Part shown: positions 1 to 8,065 of the stretch, piece by piece
Layout of the letters: the number at the start of each line of letters is the position of its first letter
Numbering within the stretch: the first letter of the stretch is position 1
DNA from: Clostridia bacterium
GTDB taxonomy: Bacteria; Bacillota; Clostridia; Christensenellales; Aristaeellaceae
Assembly: GCA_017428385.1 (NCBI GenBank)
Contig: JAFRQX010000028.1
Coordinates: forward strand, 1-64,000
Direction of reading: 5' to 3'
Length of the DNA stretch: 64,000 nucleotides
Translations under genes and position numbers: made by a program
Notes under the pieces: model-generated
Database searches by the model: none
Told to the model about the DNA's origin: nothing
What the model saw: the letters and a program-made list of their open reading frames with translations, nothing else

Positions 1-124
1 CGTATATCAGAGTGGCCAATGCCGGGATCTGATATCATAACCCTATCCGGGTGCTTCCCCGCAACTGAATAGTTTGTTTTGGCCTGGTTATCAACTTTTG
101 GGGTTGACAAAGGTCATTACATAT
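1..124 (+). mobile_element. End fragment of an IS110-family (IS1111-like) element
   Basis: Positions 1-124 are about 85% identical, in inverse orientation, to the transposase-downstream end of the complete element at 57207-58773. The fragment ends at 111-124 with AGGTCATTACATAT, the same 14-base terminal sequence. If the element is intact, its transposase lies left of the window on the plus strand. Only the non-coding end, likely bridge-RNA sequence, is visible, so it cannot be told whether this copy is complete. Confidence 0.75.
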
Positions 125-125
125 C

Positions 126-165
126 AGATTTCTCCACTACGGCTACGCCTACGGTCGAAATGACA
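126..165 (-). repeat. Short dispersed hairpin repeat (REP-C family), IS-flanking
   Basis: Read on the minus strand this is GTCATTTCGACC, a GC-rich inner hairpin, then GGAGAAATCT, matching the family GTCATTCTGAGC / GTCGAAGAATCTC found at 7818, 24312, 24398, 27866, 47495, 49982, 52578, 57096 and 63922. The IS end at 124 directly abuts it. The remaining bases to 305 are AT-rich spacer with no gene seen. Confidence 0.6.
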
Positions 166-305
166 ATAACAGCGCTATGGACTGTTCCATGACGCTATGT
201 TTTTTGGACAAGTATATAAAATTATGAATTGTTTCAGGCGCTATATGCCGCCTGAAACGGAAGGTCTTTATTCCTCTTCCGGCGAATTATGAAAGGTAAA
301 CCTGA

Positions 306-779
306 ATGAAGAGGATGAAAGAAATGACGGATTATAAACTGCTGGTTGGTCAGGCGAAGGAAATGCTGGAGGCGGAACCCTGGTACGCGTCCTCATTCAG
401 CAATATCTCCGCGCTGATCATGACCATGATGGAGAACCTGAACTGGGCCGGATTTTACCTGATGAGGAACGGAAAGCTGACGGTGGGCCCGTTCCAGGGG
501 AAGCCGGCATGCATTCATATTGCCCCCGGCAGGGGTGTGTGCGGCACAGCGGCCGCGAAGAATGAGACCACTGTGGTGCCGGACGTGCATGAATTCCCGG
601 GCCACATTGCCTGCGACGGAGCGTCTGAATCGGAGATCGTGATTCCGATTCACGGAGACGGTGAAGTGAAGGCCGTACTTGATATTGACAGCCCGGTAAA
701 GAACCGGTTCAGCCCGGAAGACCGGGAGGGGCTGGAAGCACTGGTGAAGACGATAGAGGAGCGGGTGAGCTGGACATGA
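306..779 (+). CDS. msrC: Free methionine-R-sulfoxide reductase (GAF domain, fRMsr)
   Basis: A single GAF-domain enzyme of 157 residues, the usual size of the fRMsr (MsrC/YtsP) family, which reduces free L-methionine-R-sulfoxide in the cytosol. The family signature is plain: NWAGFYL near 46-52, then GKPACIHIAPGRGVCGTA and FPGHIACD, placing the three redox cysteines at C69, C79 and C103, followed by SEIVIPI and VLDIDSPVKNRF. The start is uncertain. ATG 306 has an AAAGGT site and ATG 324 (MTDYKLL) has GAAGAGGA, and family alignment slightly favours 324. It overlaps the next gene by four bases (ATGA), so the two are probably co-translated. Confidence in function is high. Confidence 0.93.
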   Translation: MKRMKEMTDYKLLVGQAKEMLEAEPWYASSFSNISALIMTMMENLNWAGFYLMRNGKLTVGPFQGKPACIHIAPGRGVCGTAAAKNETTVVPDVHEFPGHIACDGASESEIVIPIHGDGEVKAVLDIDSPVKNRFSPEDREGLEALVKTIEERVSWT

Positions 780-1378
780 TGACAGCGGACTGGTTTCTGA
801 ATATTGTGATTGCGCTGCTGACCCTGATCATTGTGATTTCTTTTTTCCGCAAGGACGGGCAGTGGGTGCCGGAGAGGGGAAAGTTCGCGCTCCGGTTTTT
901 TACCACGCTGAGCAATTTGCTGTGCGCCGCGGCGTGCCTGCTGACGGCGCTGGCCATCAATGCCGGCGGGATCCCGGAATGGATCTGGATGCTGAAGTAT
1001 ATCGGCACGGCGGCGGTGACGGTGACCATGCTGACGGTACTCTTTTTCCTGGCGCCGACCTTCGGGAAGGGTGCACTGAAGGTGCTTTTGTCCGGCACGG
1101 ACCTGTTCATGCACCTGATTACCCCGCTGCTGGCCCTGGTTTCCTTCTGCGTGTTTGAAAAGCGGGGGATGAGCTTTGGAAAGAGCCTGTGGGGAATGCT
1201 GCCGGTGGTGCTGTATGGGCCGGTGTATTTGTATAAAATCCTGTTCGCCCTGCCGGAAAAGCGCTGGGATGATTTTTATGGTTTCAACAAGCAGGGAAAG
1301 TGGCCGGTGGCCTTTGCGGGCATGGTGGTTGGAACCTTTTTGATTTGCATGGGGATAATGGCGCTGCAGAATGTGTAA
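776..1378 (+). CDS. Six-helix integral membrane protein (Pr6Pr-like)
   Basis: A 200-residue hydrophobic protein with about six predicted transmembrane segments (roughly 8-25, 41-62, 70-92, 110-127, 137-157, 177-197) and short polar loops, including a conserved-looking KRWDDFYGFN stretch before the last helix. Size and pattern resemble the Pr6Pr/FAR-17a-like group of bacterial membrane proteins, whose function is unknown. It starts inside the stop codon of the sulfoxide reductase gene (ATGA overlap), so the two are translated together, but no functional link is evident. A dispersed inverted repeat begins one base after its stop and probably ends the transcript. Confidence 0.75.
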   Translation: MMTADWFLNIVIALLTLIIVISFFRKDGQWVPERGKFALRFFTTLSNLLCAAACLLTALAINAGGIPEWIWMLKYIGTAAVTVTMLTVLFFLAPTFGKGALKVLLSGTDLFMHLITPLLALVSFCVFEKRGMSFGKSLWGMLPVVLYGPVYLYKILFALPEKRWDDFYGFNKQGKWPVAFAGMVVGTFLICMGIMALQNV

Positions 1379-1449
1379 TGTGACAGAGGGACAGCCCTAC
1401 TGTCACGTTCTTTTTGAATGATGACAGTAGGGCTGTCCCTGCTGTCACA
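1379..1449. repeat. REP-A dispersed inverted repeat (GTGACAG type), likely terminator
   Basis: Near-perfect inverted repeat of about 28 bases per arm: TGTGACAGAGGGACAGCCCT pairs with its complement ending at 1449, separated by a short loop. The same design recurs at 63832-63898, and with extra outer arms at 23583, 41695 and 47362. It starts immediately after the upstream stop codon. Confidence 0.8.
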
Positions 1450-1533
1450 TTGTTGTTTCAGGAAGAAAATAGTTGACTGGATCGTTAAATACATATCCGA
1501 TGTCTTGACAGGCGCGGATGATTCTATGCGGAG

Positions 1534-1971
1534 GTGAACCTTACGGATAAGGGAAAGATTCTGCCGATTCTGCTGGCAGTCTGCTGTATCGCGCTGGCGG
1601 TGATTCTTGCCGCGGGCGCCATCGTCCTGTATGTGGACGGGGCGGCCCGACGGGCGGAAAATCCGCTGGAAAGCATCTATACGGCGGAAAAGGCCGGACA
1701 GGTAATGAAGGCAGCTTTACCGCTGTTCCTGGTGTTCCTCTGCGCACTGGTGATCTCCATTGCATTGGGGGTTAAACCGAAAACAGGGAAGGCGTCGAAA
1801 AACGCCGTCCGGATGAAGCCGCAGGCGGAACCGAAGCATGTGAATACGATCCGGACAGTCGTGATCATCGCGGCTGTGATCCTGATCATTGCGGGCATCC
1901 TGAATGGCGGAGCCCTGGACGTGCTGGTGAAAGCCATCAATATCTGTACGGAGTGTGTGGGCCTTGGATAA
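1534..1971 (+). CDS. CD1871A-like CXXC membrane protein
   Basis: A small membrane protein (145 codons from GTG 1534) with three hydrophobic segments (about 10-35, 55-78, 103-123) and a C-terminal NICTECVGLG, matching the NICxECxGxG signature of the CD1871A family of CXXC proteins that sit beside membrane 4Fe-4S proteins in Clostridia. It overlaps the polyferredoxin-thioredoxin gene by 17 bases, so the two are coupled. The CXXC is probably a redox-active partner at the membrane face. The start is odd: the perfect GGAGGTGA at 1530-1537 covers the GTG itself, and the only in-frame codon at normal spacing is ACG 1543, so GTG 1534 is a provisional choice. Confidence 0.75.
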   Translation: MNLTDKGKILPILLAVCCIALAVILAAGAIVLYVDGAARRAENPLESIYTAEKAGQVMKAALPLFLVFLCALVISIALGVKPKTGKASKNAVRMKPQAEPKHVNTIRTVVIIAAVILIIAGILNGGALDVLVKAINICTECVGLG

Positions 1972-3418
1972 GAAGAATGTATGGCAGGCCTTCCGTCCGA
2001 CAAAGAGAAGGCTTGTCCAGCTGTACGCGGCGCTGCTGCATAACGCGTACCTCAGGGGTTTTATTGAAGGGAAGATCTATGAAGGGAAGGCCAAGGCACT
2101 GTGCGTGCCCGGCCTGAACTGCTATTCCTGCCCCGGCGCGGCAGGCGCCTGTCCGCTGGGATCCATCCAGAACGCGCTGGCTGCCACGGGACACCGGGCA
2201 GGCTGGTATGTGCTGGGGATGATCATGCTCTTCGGCGTGGTGCTGGGCCGCACGATCTGCGGCTGGCTGTGTCCCATGGGCCTGATCCAGGAACTGCTCC
2301 ACAAGATCCCGGTGCCGAAGATCCGCAAAAGCAGGGTGACCCGGACGCTTTCCTGGCTGAAATACGGGATCCTGGCGGTGTTTGTGATCGCCGTCCCCCT
2401 GTACTTCGGCCTGGCGAAAGACCTGCTGCTGCCGGCCTTCTGCAAGTATATCTGCCCGGCCGGCACCCTGGAGGGTGCGGGCGGCCACCTGGTGAACCCT
2501 GCCAACGCGTCCATGTATGAGATGCTGGGCCTGATTTTCACCCGCAAGTGGGTGATTATGCTGGCCATCGGCCTGGCCTGCGTGTTTTGCTACCGCAGCT
2601 TCTGCCGTTTCCTCTGCCCCCTCGGGGCAATCTACGGGCTGTTCAACCGCTTCAGCCTGGTCGGGGTGAAAACGGACGCGGACCGCTGCAACAGCTGCGG
2701 CGCCTGTGTGCGCCACTGCGAGATGGACGTGAAGCACGTGGGAGACCACGAGTGCATCCAGTGCGGAAAGTGCATTGCCGTCTGCAGCCAGGGAGCCATC
2801 TCCCTGAAGGCGGGAAAGATCACCCTCAAGGGGCCGGAAACCTGCACGGAAAAGAAACCCGCGAAGAGCCGGAAGACCCTCTTCCGGGCCATCGCCATTG
2901 CGGTGCTGTGCCTGGTGCTGGTGTGGTTCAACTTCCTGGATCCCTCGATCCGGCAAAGAGAGAACACCCCGGCGGAAAGCACTGCCGCCGTGGGATATGA
3001 GGTCGGCGAGCAGCTGGCGGACTTTACCCTGGCCTGCTATGACGGCAGCGAGTTCCATCTGGCGGATACCCGGGGTAAGGTGGTATTCATCAACCGCTGG
3101 GCCACCTGGTGCACGCCGTGCATCGCGGAGCTGCCCTATTTCAACGACCTGTATGAAGCCCACAAGGACGATATCGCCATGATCGTGATCCATCCGGAAA
3201 TGACCCTGGAGGATCCGGCGGAATTCCTGGCAAAATACGGCTACTCCATGCCCTGCGCGACGGACGGGGAAGGCGATCCTGTGAAGGAAATCGTGGGCGG
3301 AACGGCCACGCTGCCCCAGACGATCGTATTAAACCGGCGGGGCGAGGTTGTTTACAACAGCGTCAGCTCCGTGACACCGGAAAAGCTGGAAGCCCTCTAC
3401 GCTGAAGCGGCGAAATAA
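1955..3418 (+). CDS. Membrane polyferredoxin (NapH-like) fused to a TlpA-type thioredoxin domain
   Basis: 487 residues combining two families. Residues 1-340 form a NapH/RnfB-like membrane 4Fe-4S protein: a cysteine cluster near 50-66 (CVPGLNCYSCPG), helices near 84-100, 136-156 and 196-212, paired CP motifs (CGWLCPMG, CKYICPAG, CRFLCPLG), then two ferredoxin motifs CNSCGACVRHC and CIQCGKCIAVC near 246-280. A last helix near 312-330 leads to an extracytoplasmic thioredoxin domain (about 345-487) with WATWCTPC near 380-387. This layout could move electrons from cytosolic ferredoxin clusters to an outside thiol, a CcdA-like job done with Fe-S centres. The start is GTG 1955, overlapping the CXXC gene. 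Domain assignments are firm and the electron route is inference. Confidence 0.88.
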   Translation: MWALDKKNVWQAFRPTKRRLVQLYAALLHNAYLRGFIEGKIYEGKAKALCVPGLNCYSCPGAAGACPLGSIQNALAATGHRAGWYVLGMIMLFGVVLGRTICGWLCPMGLIQELLHKIPVPKIRKSRVTRTLSWLKYGILAVFVIAVPLYFGLAKDLLLPAFCKYICPAGTLEGAGGHLVNPANASMYEMLGLIFTRKWVIMLAIGLACVFCYRSFCRFLCPLGAIYGLFNRFSLVGVKTDADRCNSCGACVRHCEMDVKHVGDHECIQCGKCIAVCSQGAISLKAGKITLKGPETCTEKKPAKSRKTLFRAIAIAVLCLVLVWFNFLDPSIRQRENTPAESTAAVGYEVGEQLADFTLACYDGSEFHLADTRGKVVFINRWATWCTPCIAELPYFNDLYEAHKDDIAMIVIHPEMTLEDPAEFLAKYGYSMPCATDGEGDPVKEIVGGTATLPQTIVLNRRGEVVYNSVSSVTPEKLEALYAEAAK

Positions 3419-3443
3419 GCAAAGAAAACCAAGGAGAAAAACG

Positions 3444-4712
3444 ATGAAGAAAATAATCTTACTGATTCTGACGATACTGGTGCTGTGCATCGGCGCGGCA
3501 TCCGCGGATACCGGCATGACGCTGGGCGAGCCTTTTATGGACTTTACGGCCACGGATACGGAAGGTAACACCTTCACCCTGTCCGAAGCCCTGAAAGATC
3601 ATGAGGCGGTACTGCTGAACATCTGGGCCACCTGGTGCGGACCGTGCCAGGGCGAGTTCCCGGACCTGGAGACAGCCTACCAGAAGTATAAGGACAAGGT
3701 GGCTTTCATTGCCCTGTCCTATGACGATGAGGATACCAATGAAAAGATCGCGGCCTTTATGGAAGAGTATAAGCTCACCTTCCCCATGGGACGGGACGAA
3801 GGCGCGGCCCTGTATAACTACGTTGCCCAATACGGCGTGCCCACCACCATCGTGATTGACCGCTTCGGCAACGCGGGCTTCCTGCGGCTGGGCAGCTTCA
3901 ACACCGCCGAGGAAATCGGCAATGTGCTGGACCGGTACCTGGGAGATGACTATACGGAAACGGCCGTGCTGACAAAGATCCCGAAGAAGGGAACCACCCG
4001 TGCCTATCCGGTATCTTCCCGGGCAATGCATGTGGACAACGAGAACGTGAAGAAGTTCAACTTCAACATTGTTGGTTTCGACAAGCCCGTGCCGGTCTAT
4101 GTGGTCAACGACGAAACGGCCCACCTGCGCTTTGAGATCTCTCCCGCGGATGACGCGGCGGACATGATGTACTACGATGATGTGAAGGTTGCCCGGGTGG
4201 ACCTGCCGGACATCCTGGACATGGAACGCAACGCCTTTGTTTACGACCAGACCCTGGTGCACCCGGAAGGAATCCCGTACCTGTACGGCCTGTACTACAA
4301 TGTGGGCAGCGGGGATCCGGATCCGATGGAATTCTTCCTGGTACAGAAAGAGGAGAACCTGGAAGACGTGGCCAACTACCTGCGTGAGATGGAGTATGAG
4401 GTGAGCTGGGAAGCGGCCGAAGACGACACCCCGGAGGATAAGGCGGAGCAGAGGGCCTATGTGCTGCGGGTGGAGGACCAGGACGGCAACCCCGTGCCCG
4501 GCACGGCGGTGAACTTCTGCACGGATGAAGCCTGCACCATGCAGCAGAGTGATGAAAACGGCGTGATCACCTTTGACGGGGAAAAGGCAAACTACCATGT
4601 GCAGATTCTCAAGGTGCCGGAAGGCTACAGTTTTGACAAGGACTTTGAGCTGTACACCGGCGAAAACTACGGCGAGTGGGTGCTGCACGTCGGCAACGAC
4701 AGCCTGAAATAA
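3444..4712 (+). CDS. Secreted TlpA-like thiol-disulfide oxidoreductase with C-terminal Ig-like domain
   Basis: 422 residues: a signal peptide (MKKIILLILTILVLCIGAAS, cleavage near 20-22), a thioredoxin-fold TlpA/ResA domain (about 25-170) with the catalytic WATWCGPC and the cis-proline region YGVPTTIVID, a middle domain of unknown type (about 180-340), and a C-terminal domain (about 350-422) resembling prealbumin/SpaA-type beta folds (AYVLRVEDQDGNPVPGTAVN). It lies 25 bases after the membrane ferredoxin-thioredoxin gene with a good AAGGAG site and is closed by the terminator at 4731, so it is the last gene of the redox operon and a plausible acceptor of electrons from the upstream fusion protein. 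Its substrate is unknown. Confidence 0.85.
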   Translation: MKKIILLILTILVLCIGAASADTGMTLGEPFMDFTATDTEGNTFTLSEALKDHEAVLLNIWATWCGPCQGEFPDLETAYQKYKDKVAFIALSYDDEDTNEKIAAFMEEYKLTFPMGRDEGAALYNYVAQYGVPTTIVIDRFGNAGFLRLGSFNTAEEIGNVLDRYLGDDYTETAVLTKIPKKGTTRAYPVSSRAMHVDNENVKKFNFNIVGFDKPVPVYVVNDETAHLRFEISPADDAADMMYYDDVKVARVDLPDILDMERNAFVYDQTLVHPEGIPYLYGLYYNVGSGDPDPMEFFLVQKEENLEDVANYLREMEYEVSWEAAEDDTPEDKAEQRAYVLRVEDQDGNPVPGTAVNFCTDEACTMQQSDENGVITFDGEKANYHVQILKVPEGYSFDKDFELYTGENYGEWVLHVGNDSLK

Positions 4713-4730
4713 AAAGCATACAGACATCAA

Positions 4731-4766
4731 GGAGCCCCTCCGGATGACCGGAGGGGCTCCTCTTTT
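4731..4766. terminator. Intrinsic terminator between convergent genes
   Basis: GGAGCCCCTCCGG pairs with CCGGAGGGGCTCC across a four-base loop (4731-4760) and is followed by TCTTTT. It lies between the convergent TlpA-like and MetE-like genes and could serve both directions. Confidence 0.9.
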
Positions 4767-4784
4767 GCAAACAGGCGGGAAAAG

Positions 4785-5903
4785 TTATTCCCCCCAGACT
4801 TCGTCCGCGATTTCCTTGACCAGCTTCAGCTTGGCCCACTGCTCTTCCTCAGTCAGCTTGTTGCCGATTTCGCAGGAGGCAAAGCCGCACTGGGGACTCA
4901 GGCACAGGCGGCTGAGCGGCACGTATTGCGCGGCTTCGTGGATCCTTTTGATGATCTTCTGCTTATCTTCCAGCACGGGGGACTTGGTGGTGATCAGGCC
5001 GAGAACCACCTTCTTGTCATCAGAAACTTTGGACAGCGGGACAAAGCCGCCGGAGCGCTCGTCGTCATATTCCAGGAAGAGGGCGTTCACATTCTCCCGG
5101 GCGAAGACGTAGTCCGCCACGGAATCATAGGGGCCGCTGGTGAAATAAGTGGAGTGGTAGTTGCCGCGGCAGATATGGGAGTTGATGATCATATCTTCCG
5201 GCTTGCCTTCCAGGGCGAGGTTGTTGACCTCCAGCAGCTGGGACTTCACCTCATCCAGGTCAATGCCCAGCGCTTTATACCGCTGCTGCGCCGCGTCGCC
5301 CACCAGGGCACCCCAGGTGCAGTCATCCAGCTGGAGGTTGCGGCAGCCTGCGTCATAGAACTGACGGATAACTTCCTGGTAGGCCTTGCCGATATCCTGA
5401 ATCAGCTCCCTGTTCTCCGGATAGAACTTCCGGGTGGTTTCATAGTTGGCGGGGATGATCATCTGCTGGAACATCTGGGCGGGGGCGGGGATGGTGTATT
5501 TCGCCACAGTATTCTCATCCTCAAACTGCTTGAGGAATTTGAAGTATTCCACAAAGGGATGGGCCTTGGCACGGACTTTGCCCACCAGGAAGGTGTCATC
5601 CAGCACGGCCAGCTCGTCATGGAAGGGCACGCCGTTTCCGGTGGCTTTGTGATCCACGCCTTCAAAACCCCACATGAAGTCCAGGTGCCAGAAGGTTCTC
5701 CTGAACTCGCCGTCGGTGATCACGTGATAGCCCAGTTCCTTCTGTTTGGCTACCACCTTGGTGATTTCCTCATTGACGATTGTATCAAACGCGGCCTGGT
5801 CAATTGTCCCGGCGCGCAGGGCGGCCTTCGCGTCCTTCAGGGCTTGTGGCCGCAGGAAGCTTCCTACAAAATCATACCGGAAGGGTGTCTGCAGTTTACT
5901 CAT
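4785..5903 (-). CDS. MetE C-terminal-like cobalamin-independent methionine synthase family (YxjG/YxjH type)
   Basis: 372 residues from ATG 5903 (AGGAG nine bases upstream), rather than the longer reading from 5933. The protein is a single TIM-barrel homologous to the C-terminal half of MetE, like Bacillus YxjG/YxjH, and lacks the N-terminal MetE half. Zinc and thiol-ligand motifs are present: SHICRGN (His and Cys), FLEYDDERSGG (Glu) and LSPQCGFAS (Cys). The family transfers a methyl group to homocysteine or a related thiol, and the methyl donor of these short forms is not settled. It is divergently transcribed from a LysR regulator, which probably controls it. The barrel start DFVGSFLRP is typical. 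Confidence 0.88.
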   Translation of the reverse strand: MSKLQTPFRYDFVGSFLRPQALKDAKAALRAGTIDQAAFDTIVNEEITKVVAKQKELGYHVITDGEFRRTFWHLDFMWGFEGVDHKATGNGVPFHDELAVLDDTFLVGKVRAKAHPFVEYFKFLKQFEDENTVAKYTIPAPAQMFQQMIIPANYETTRKFYPENRELIQDIGKAYQEVIRQFYDAGCRNLQLDDCTWGALVGDAAQQRYKALGIDLDEVKSQLLEVNNLALEGKPEDMIINSHICRGNYHSTYFTSGPYDSVADYVFARENVNALFLEYDDERSGGFVPLSKVSDDKKVVLGLITTKSPVLEDKQKIIKRIHEAAQYVPLSRLCLSPQCGFASCEIGNKLTEEEQWAKLKLVKEIADEVWGE

Positions 5904-5948
5904 TTTCCCGGTCTCCTCTCTCAACGATATCATGTACCGGATTGTATG

Positions 5949-6008
5949 CCTATCGTGATGATAGGTAAAATATATCTTTTCAGGGGTTTGCCATAGATAT
6001 AATCTATG
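5949..6008. promoter_or_regulatory. Divergent metE-like/lysR control region with two palindromes
   Basis: The 152-base gap between the divergent starts holds two inverted repeats: CCTATCGTGATGATAGG at 5949-5965 and CATAGATATAATCTATG at 5992-6008, the latter with perfect seven-base arms. Such dyads in a shared promoter are typical LysR-regulator sites. Which one is bound is inference. Confidence 0.5.
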
Positions 6009-6055
6009 AACAATGATATACTTGCATGGAATTCTATTTAAGGGGGAGAAGCAGT

Positions 6056-6955
6056 ATGACCCTGAAACAGCTCCAGTATGTGGTCACAGTGGCCGAAACC
6101 GGAAATATCACCGAGGCGGCGAAGAAACTGTTCATTGCCCAGCCCAGCCTGACGGCGGCAGTACATGAACTGGAGAAGGAATACGGCATTATCCTGTTTT
6201 CCCGCTCCAACAAGGGGATTGAGCTCACGTCGGACGGGGAGGAGTTCCTGGGCTATGCCCGGCAGGTGCTGGAGCAGGCTAACCTGATCGATGAGCGGTA
6301 CGCGGGCAAGGGCCAGGGGAAGCAGCGCTTCTGCGTTTCCTCCCAGCATTATTCCTTCGCGGTGGAGGCTTTTGTGCAGCTGCTGAAGGAGCAGGGCGGC
6401 GACAAATATGAATTCCATATGAGGGAGACCCAGACCTATGACATCATCGAGGACGTGGCGCGGCTGCGCAGCGAGATCGGGATCCTGTACCTGAACCGGT
6501 TCAATGAAACCGTGATCCGGAAAACCCTGCGGGACAACAACCTGTCCTTCACCTCCCTGTTCACCGCCAGGCCTCATGTGTTTATCGGCAAGGGGAATCC
6601 GCTGGCCGGGAAGGAAAGCCTGACCCTGGAGGACCTGAAGCCCTATCCCCGCCTTTCCTATGAGCAGGGGAGCCACAACTCCTTTTACTTCTCCGAGGAG
6701 ATCCTGAGCACCGCGGACTGCGACCGGGAACTGGTGGTCTGTGACCGGGCTACGCTGTTCAATATGCTGATCGGCCTGGACGGCTATACGATCTGCAGCG
6801 GCGTGATCAGCGAGGAGCTGAACGGGCCGAACATCATTGCCAAACCCCTGGCTGTGGATGACTATATGGAGATCGGCTATATCCTGCCGGGCTCCCTGCG
6901 GCCCTCGCCGCTGACGGTGCGGTATATCGAAATCCTGAAGGAACTGTCCGCCTGA
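6056..6955 (+). CDS. LysR-family transcriptional regulator
   Basis: 299 residues from ATG 6056, chosen over 6026 because AGGGGGAG lies just upstream and the protein then begins with the standard LysR start MTLKQLQYVVTVAE. The N-terminal winged helix-turn-helix (about 1-60, with AAKKLFIAQPSLTAAVHELE as the recognition region) is followed by a periplasmic-binding-like effector domain (about 90-299). It is divergent from the MetE-like gene, the classic arrangement for a LysR activator of its neighbour. A role in methionine or sulfur control like that of MetR, CmbR or MtaR is likely but not shown, and no ligand can be named from sequence. Confidence 0.9.
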   Translation: MTLKQLQYVVTVAETGNITEAAKKLFIAQPSLTAAVHELEKEYGIILFSRSNKGIELTSDGEEFLGYARQVLEQANLIDERYAGKGQGKQRFCVSSQHYSFAVEAFVQLLKEQGGDKYEFHMRETQTYDIIEDVARLRSEIGILYLNRFNETVIRKTLRDNNLSFTSLFTARPHVFIGKGNPLAGKESLTLEDLKPYPRLSYEQGSHNSFYFSEEILSTADCDRELVVCDRATLFNMLIGLDGYTICSGVISEELNGPNIIAKPLAVDDYMEIGYILPGSLRPSPLTVRYIEILKELSA

Positions 6956-7084
6956 ACAGACAGGAAAATATAATATGAATTTCAGATGATTTTAATTCAA
7001 GTCCGGAAACCGCGTGATATCATCTGTAAGCGTCGGGCGGGAACGCTGCCCGGTAAGAACAGAGTTTAACGGGGGCAAAACCGG

Positions 7085-7804
7085 ATGAAGATCGCGGTAA
7101 TCAACGGGACGGAAAAACACGGGGTGACTTATAACCTGAAGGAAGCTTTCCTGAGTGAGCTCAGGGATTGCGGGGAGATTACGGAGTTTTACCTGCCAAA
7201 AGACTGCCCGAACCTCTGCGCCGGCTGTATGAGCTGCGTCCTCAGGGGCGAGCAGTGCTGCAAGGACAGGGAGTATATGGAGCGTCTGGAACAGGCGATG
7301 CTGGACGCGGACCTGCTGGTGTTTACCTTCCCGGTGTATGTGTATCATGTGCCGGGTGCCCTGAAGAATATGCTGGACCATTTCGCCTACCGGTGGATGG
7401 TGCACCGTCCGGCGAAGGCCATGTTCGGCAAGCGGGCGGTGATTATCACCCAGAGCCTGGGCAGCGGGACGAAATCCGCGGTGAAGGACCTCCGGGACAG
7501 CCTGTCCTGGTGGGGCGTGAGCAGCGTGAAGGTTTTCAGGTTCCGGCTGATGGGAGAAGTCATGTGGAACAAGCTGCCTGAAAAGAAGCGGAGCAGCATG
7601 ACAGGAAAGCTGGAATGGGCTGCCCGGGTACTCAGCCATATGGATTACAGTGTGCCGACGAGAACGAGCGTCGGGGTGAAGCTCAAGTTCTATGCCGTGC
7701 GGATCATGCAGAAGACGGTGGGCAAAACCCACCCGGACAGCAGGGATTACCTGTACTGGCAGGAAAACGGCTGGCTGGGGGCAAAGACCCCCTGGAAAGA
7801 TTGA
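7085..7804 (+). CDS. Flavodoxin-fold NAD(P)H-dependent oxidoreductase
   Basis: 239 residues. The N terminus (MKIAVINGTEKHGVT) is the first beta strand and phosphate-binding loop of a flavodoxin-like FMN protein, and FPVYVYHVPGALKNMLDHF is the hallmark loop of the NADPH-dependent FMN reductase family. An extra cysteine-rich stretch (DCPNLCAGCMSCVLRGEQCC, about 40-59) is common in clostridial iron-sulfur flavoprotein relatives (CxxCxxC spacing) and could bind a cluster. The C-terminal third (about 165-239) is less typical and basic. It is a monocistronic gene with a GGGGG site before ATG 7085. Its substrate is unknown. Confidence 0.8.
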   Translation: MKIAVINGTEKHGVTYNLKEAFLSELRDCGEITEFYLPKDCPNLCAGCMSCVLRGEQCCKDREYMERLEQAMLDADLLVFTFPVYVYHVPGALKNMLDHFAYRWMVHRPAKAMFGKRAVIITQSLGSGTKSAVKDLRDSLSWWGVSSVKVFRFRLMGEVMWNKLPEKKRSSMTGKLEWAARVLSHMDYSVPTRTSVGVKLKFYAVRIMQKTVGKTHPDSRDYLYWQENGWLGAKTPWKD

Positions 7805-7817
7805 AAAGATATATCAA

Positions 7818-7862
7818 GGGATTCCTCCACGCGGAACCTGCAGGTTCCTTGGTCGGAATGAC
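7818..7862 (-). repeat. REP-C short dispersed hairpin repeat
   Basis: Minus-strand reading gives GTCATTCCGACC, an inner stem GGAACCTGCAGGTTCC, then GAGGAATCCC. The frame is conserved with other copies while the inner stem is unique and still self-complementary. Confidence 0.65.
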
Positions 7863-7925
7863 ACCTTTGTGCGCTGTAGTGCGCCATGAACAATCCATAC
7901 GACCGGATTGTGTTTATATATACAG

Positions 7926-7960
7926 CCCGTGGGAAAAGGTCCCGCGGGTGTTTGTGTTTT
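7926..7960 (+). terminator. Probable intrinsic terminator
   Basis: CCCGTGGGA pairs with TCCCGCGGG (7926-7948, one G-T pair) and is followed by TGTTTGTGTTTT. It lies 120 bases beyond the flavodoxin-fold gene and before the sigma-factor promoter region. Confidence 0.6.
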
Positions 7961-8065
7961 GCGGATCGTGACATATAATGAATTCACAAAATTTTTTTAC
8001 ACTTCGTGAACCGATGCCCCCATGAGCCCGTCTAATATGCGTAAATGCAGATTGGAGGAACCAAG

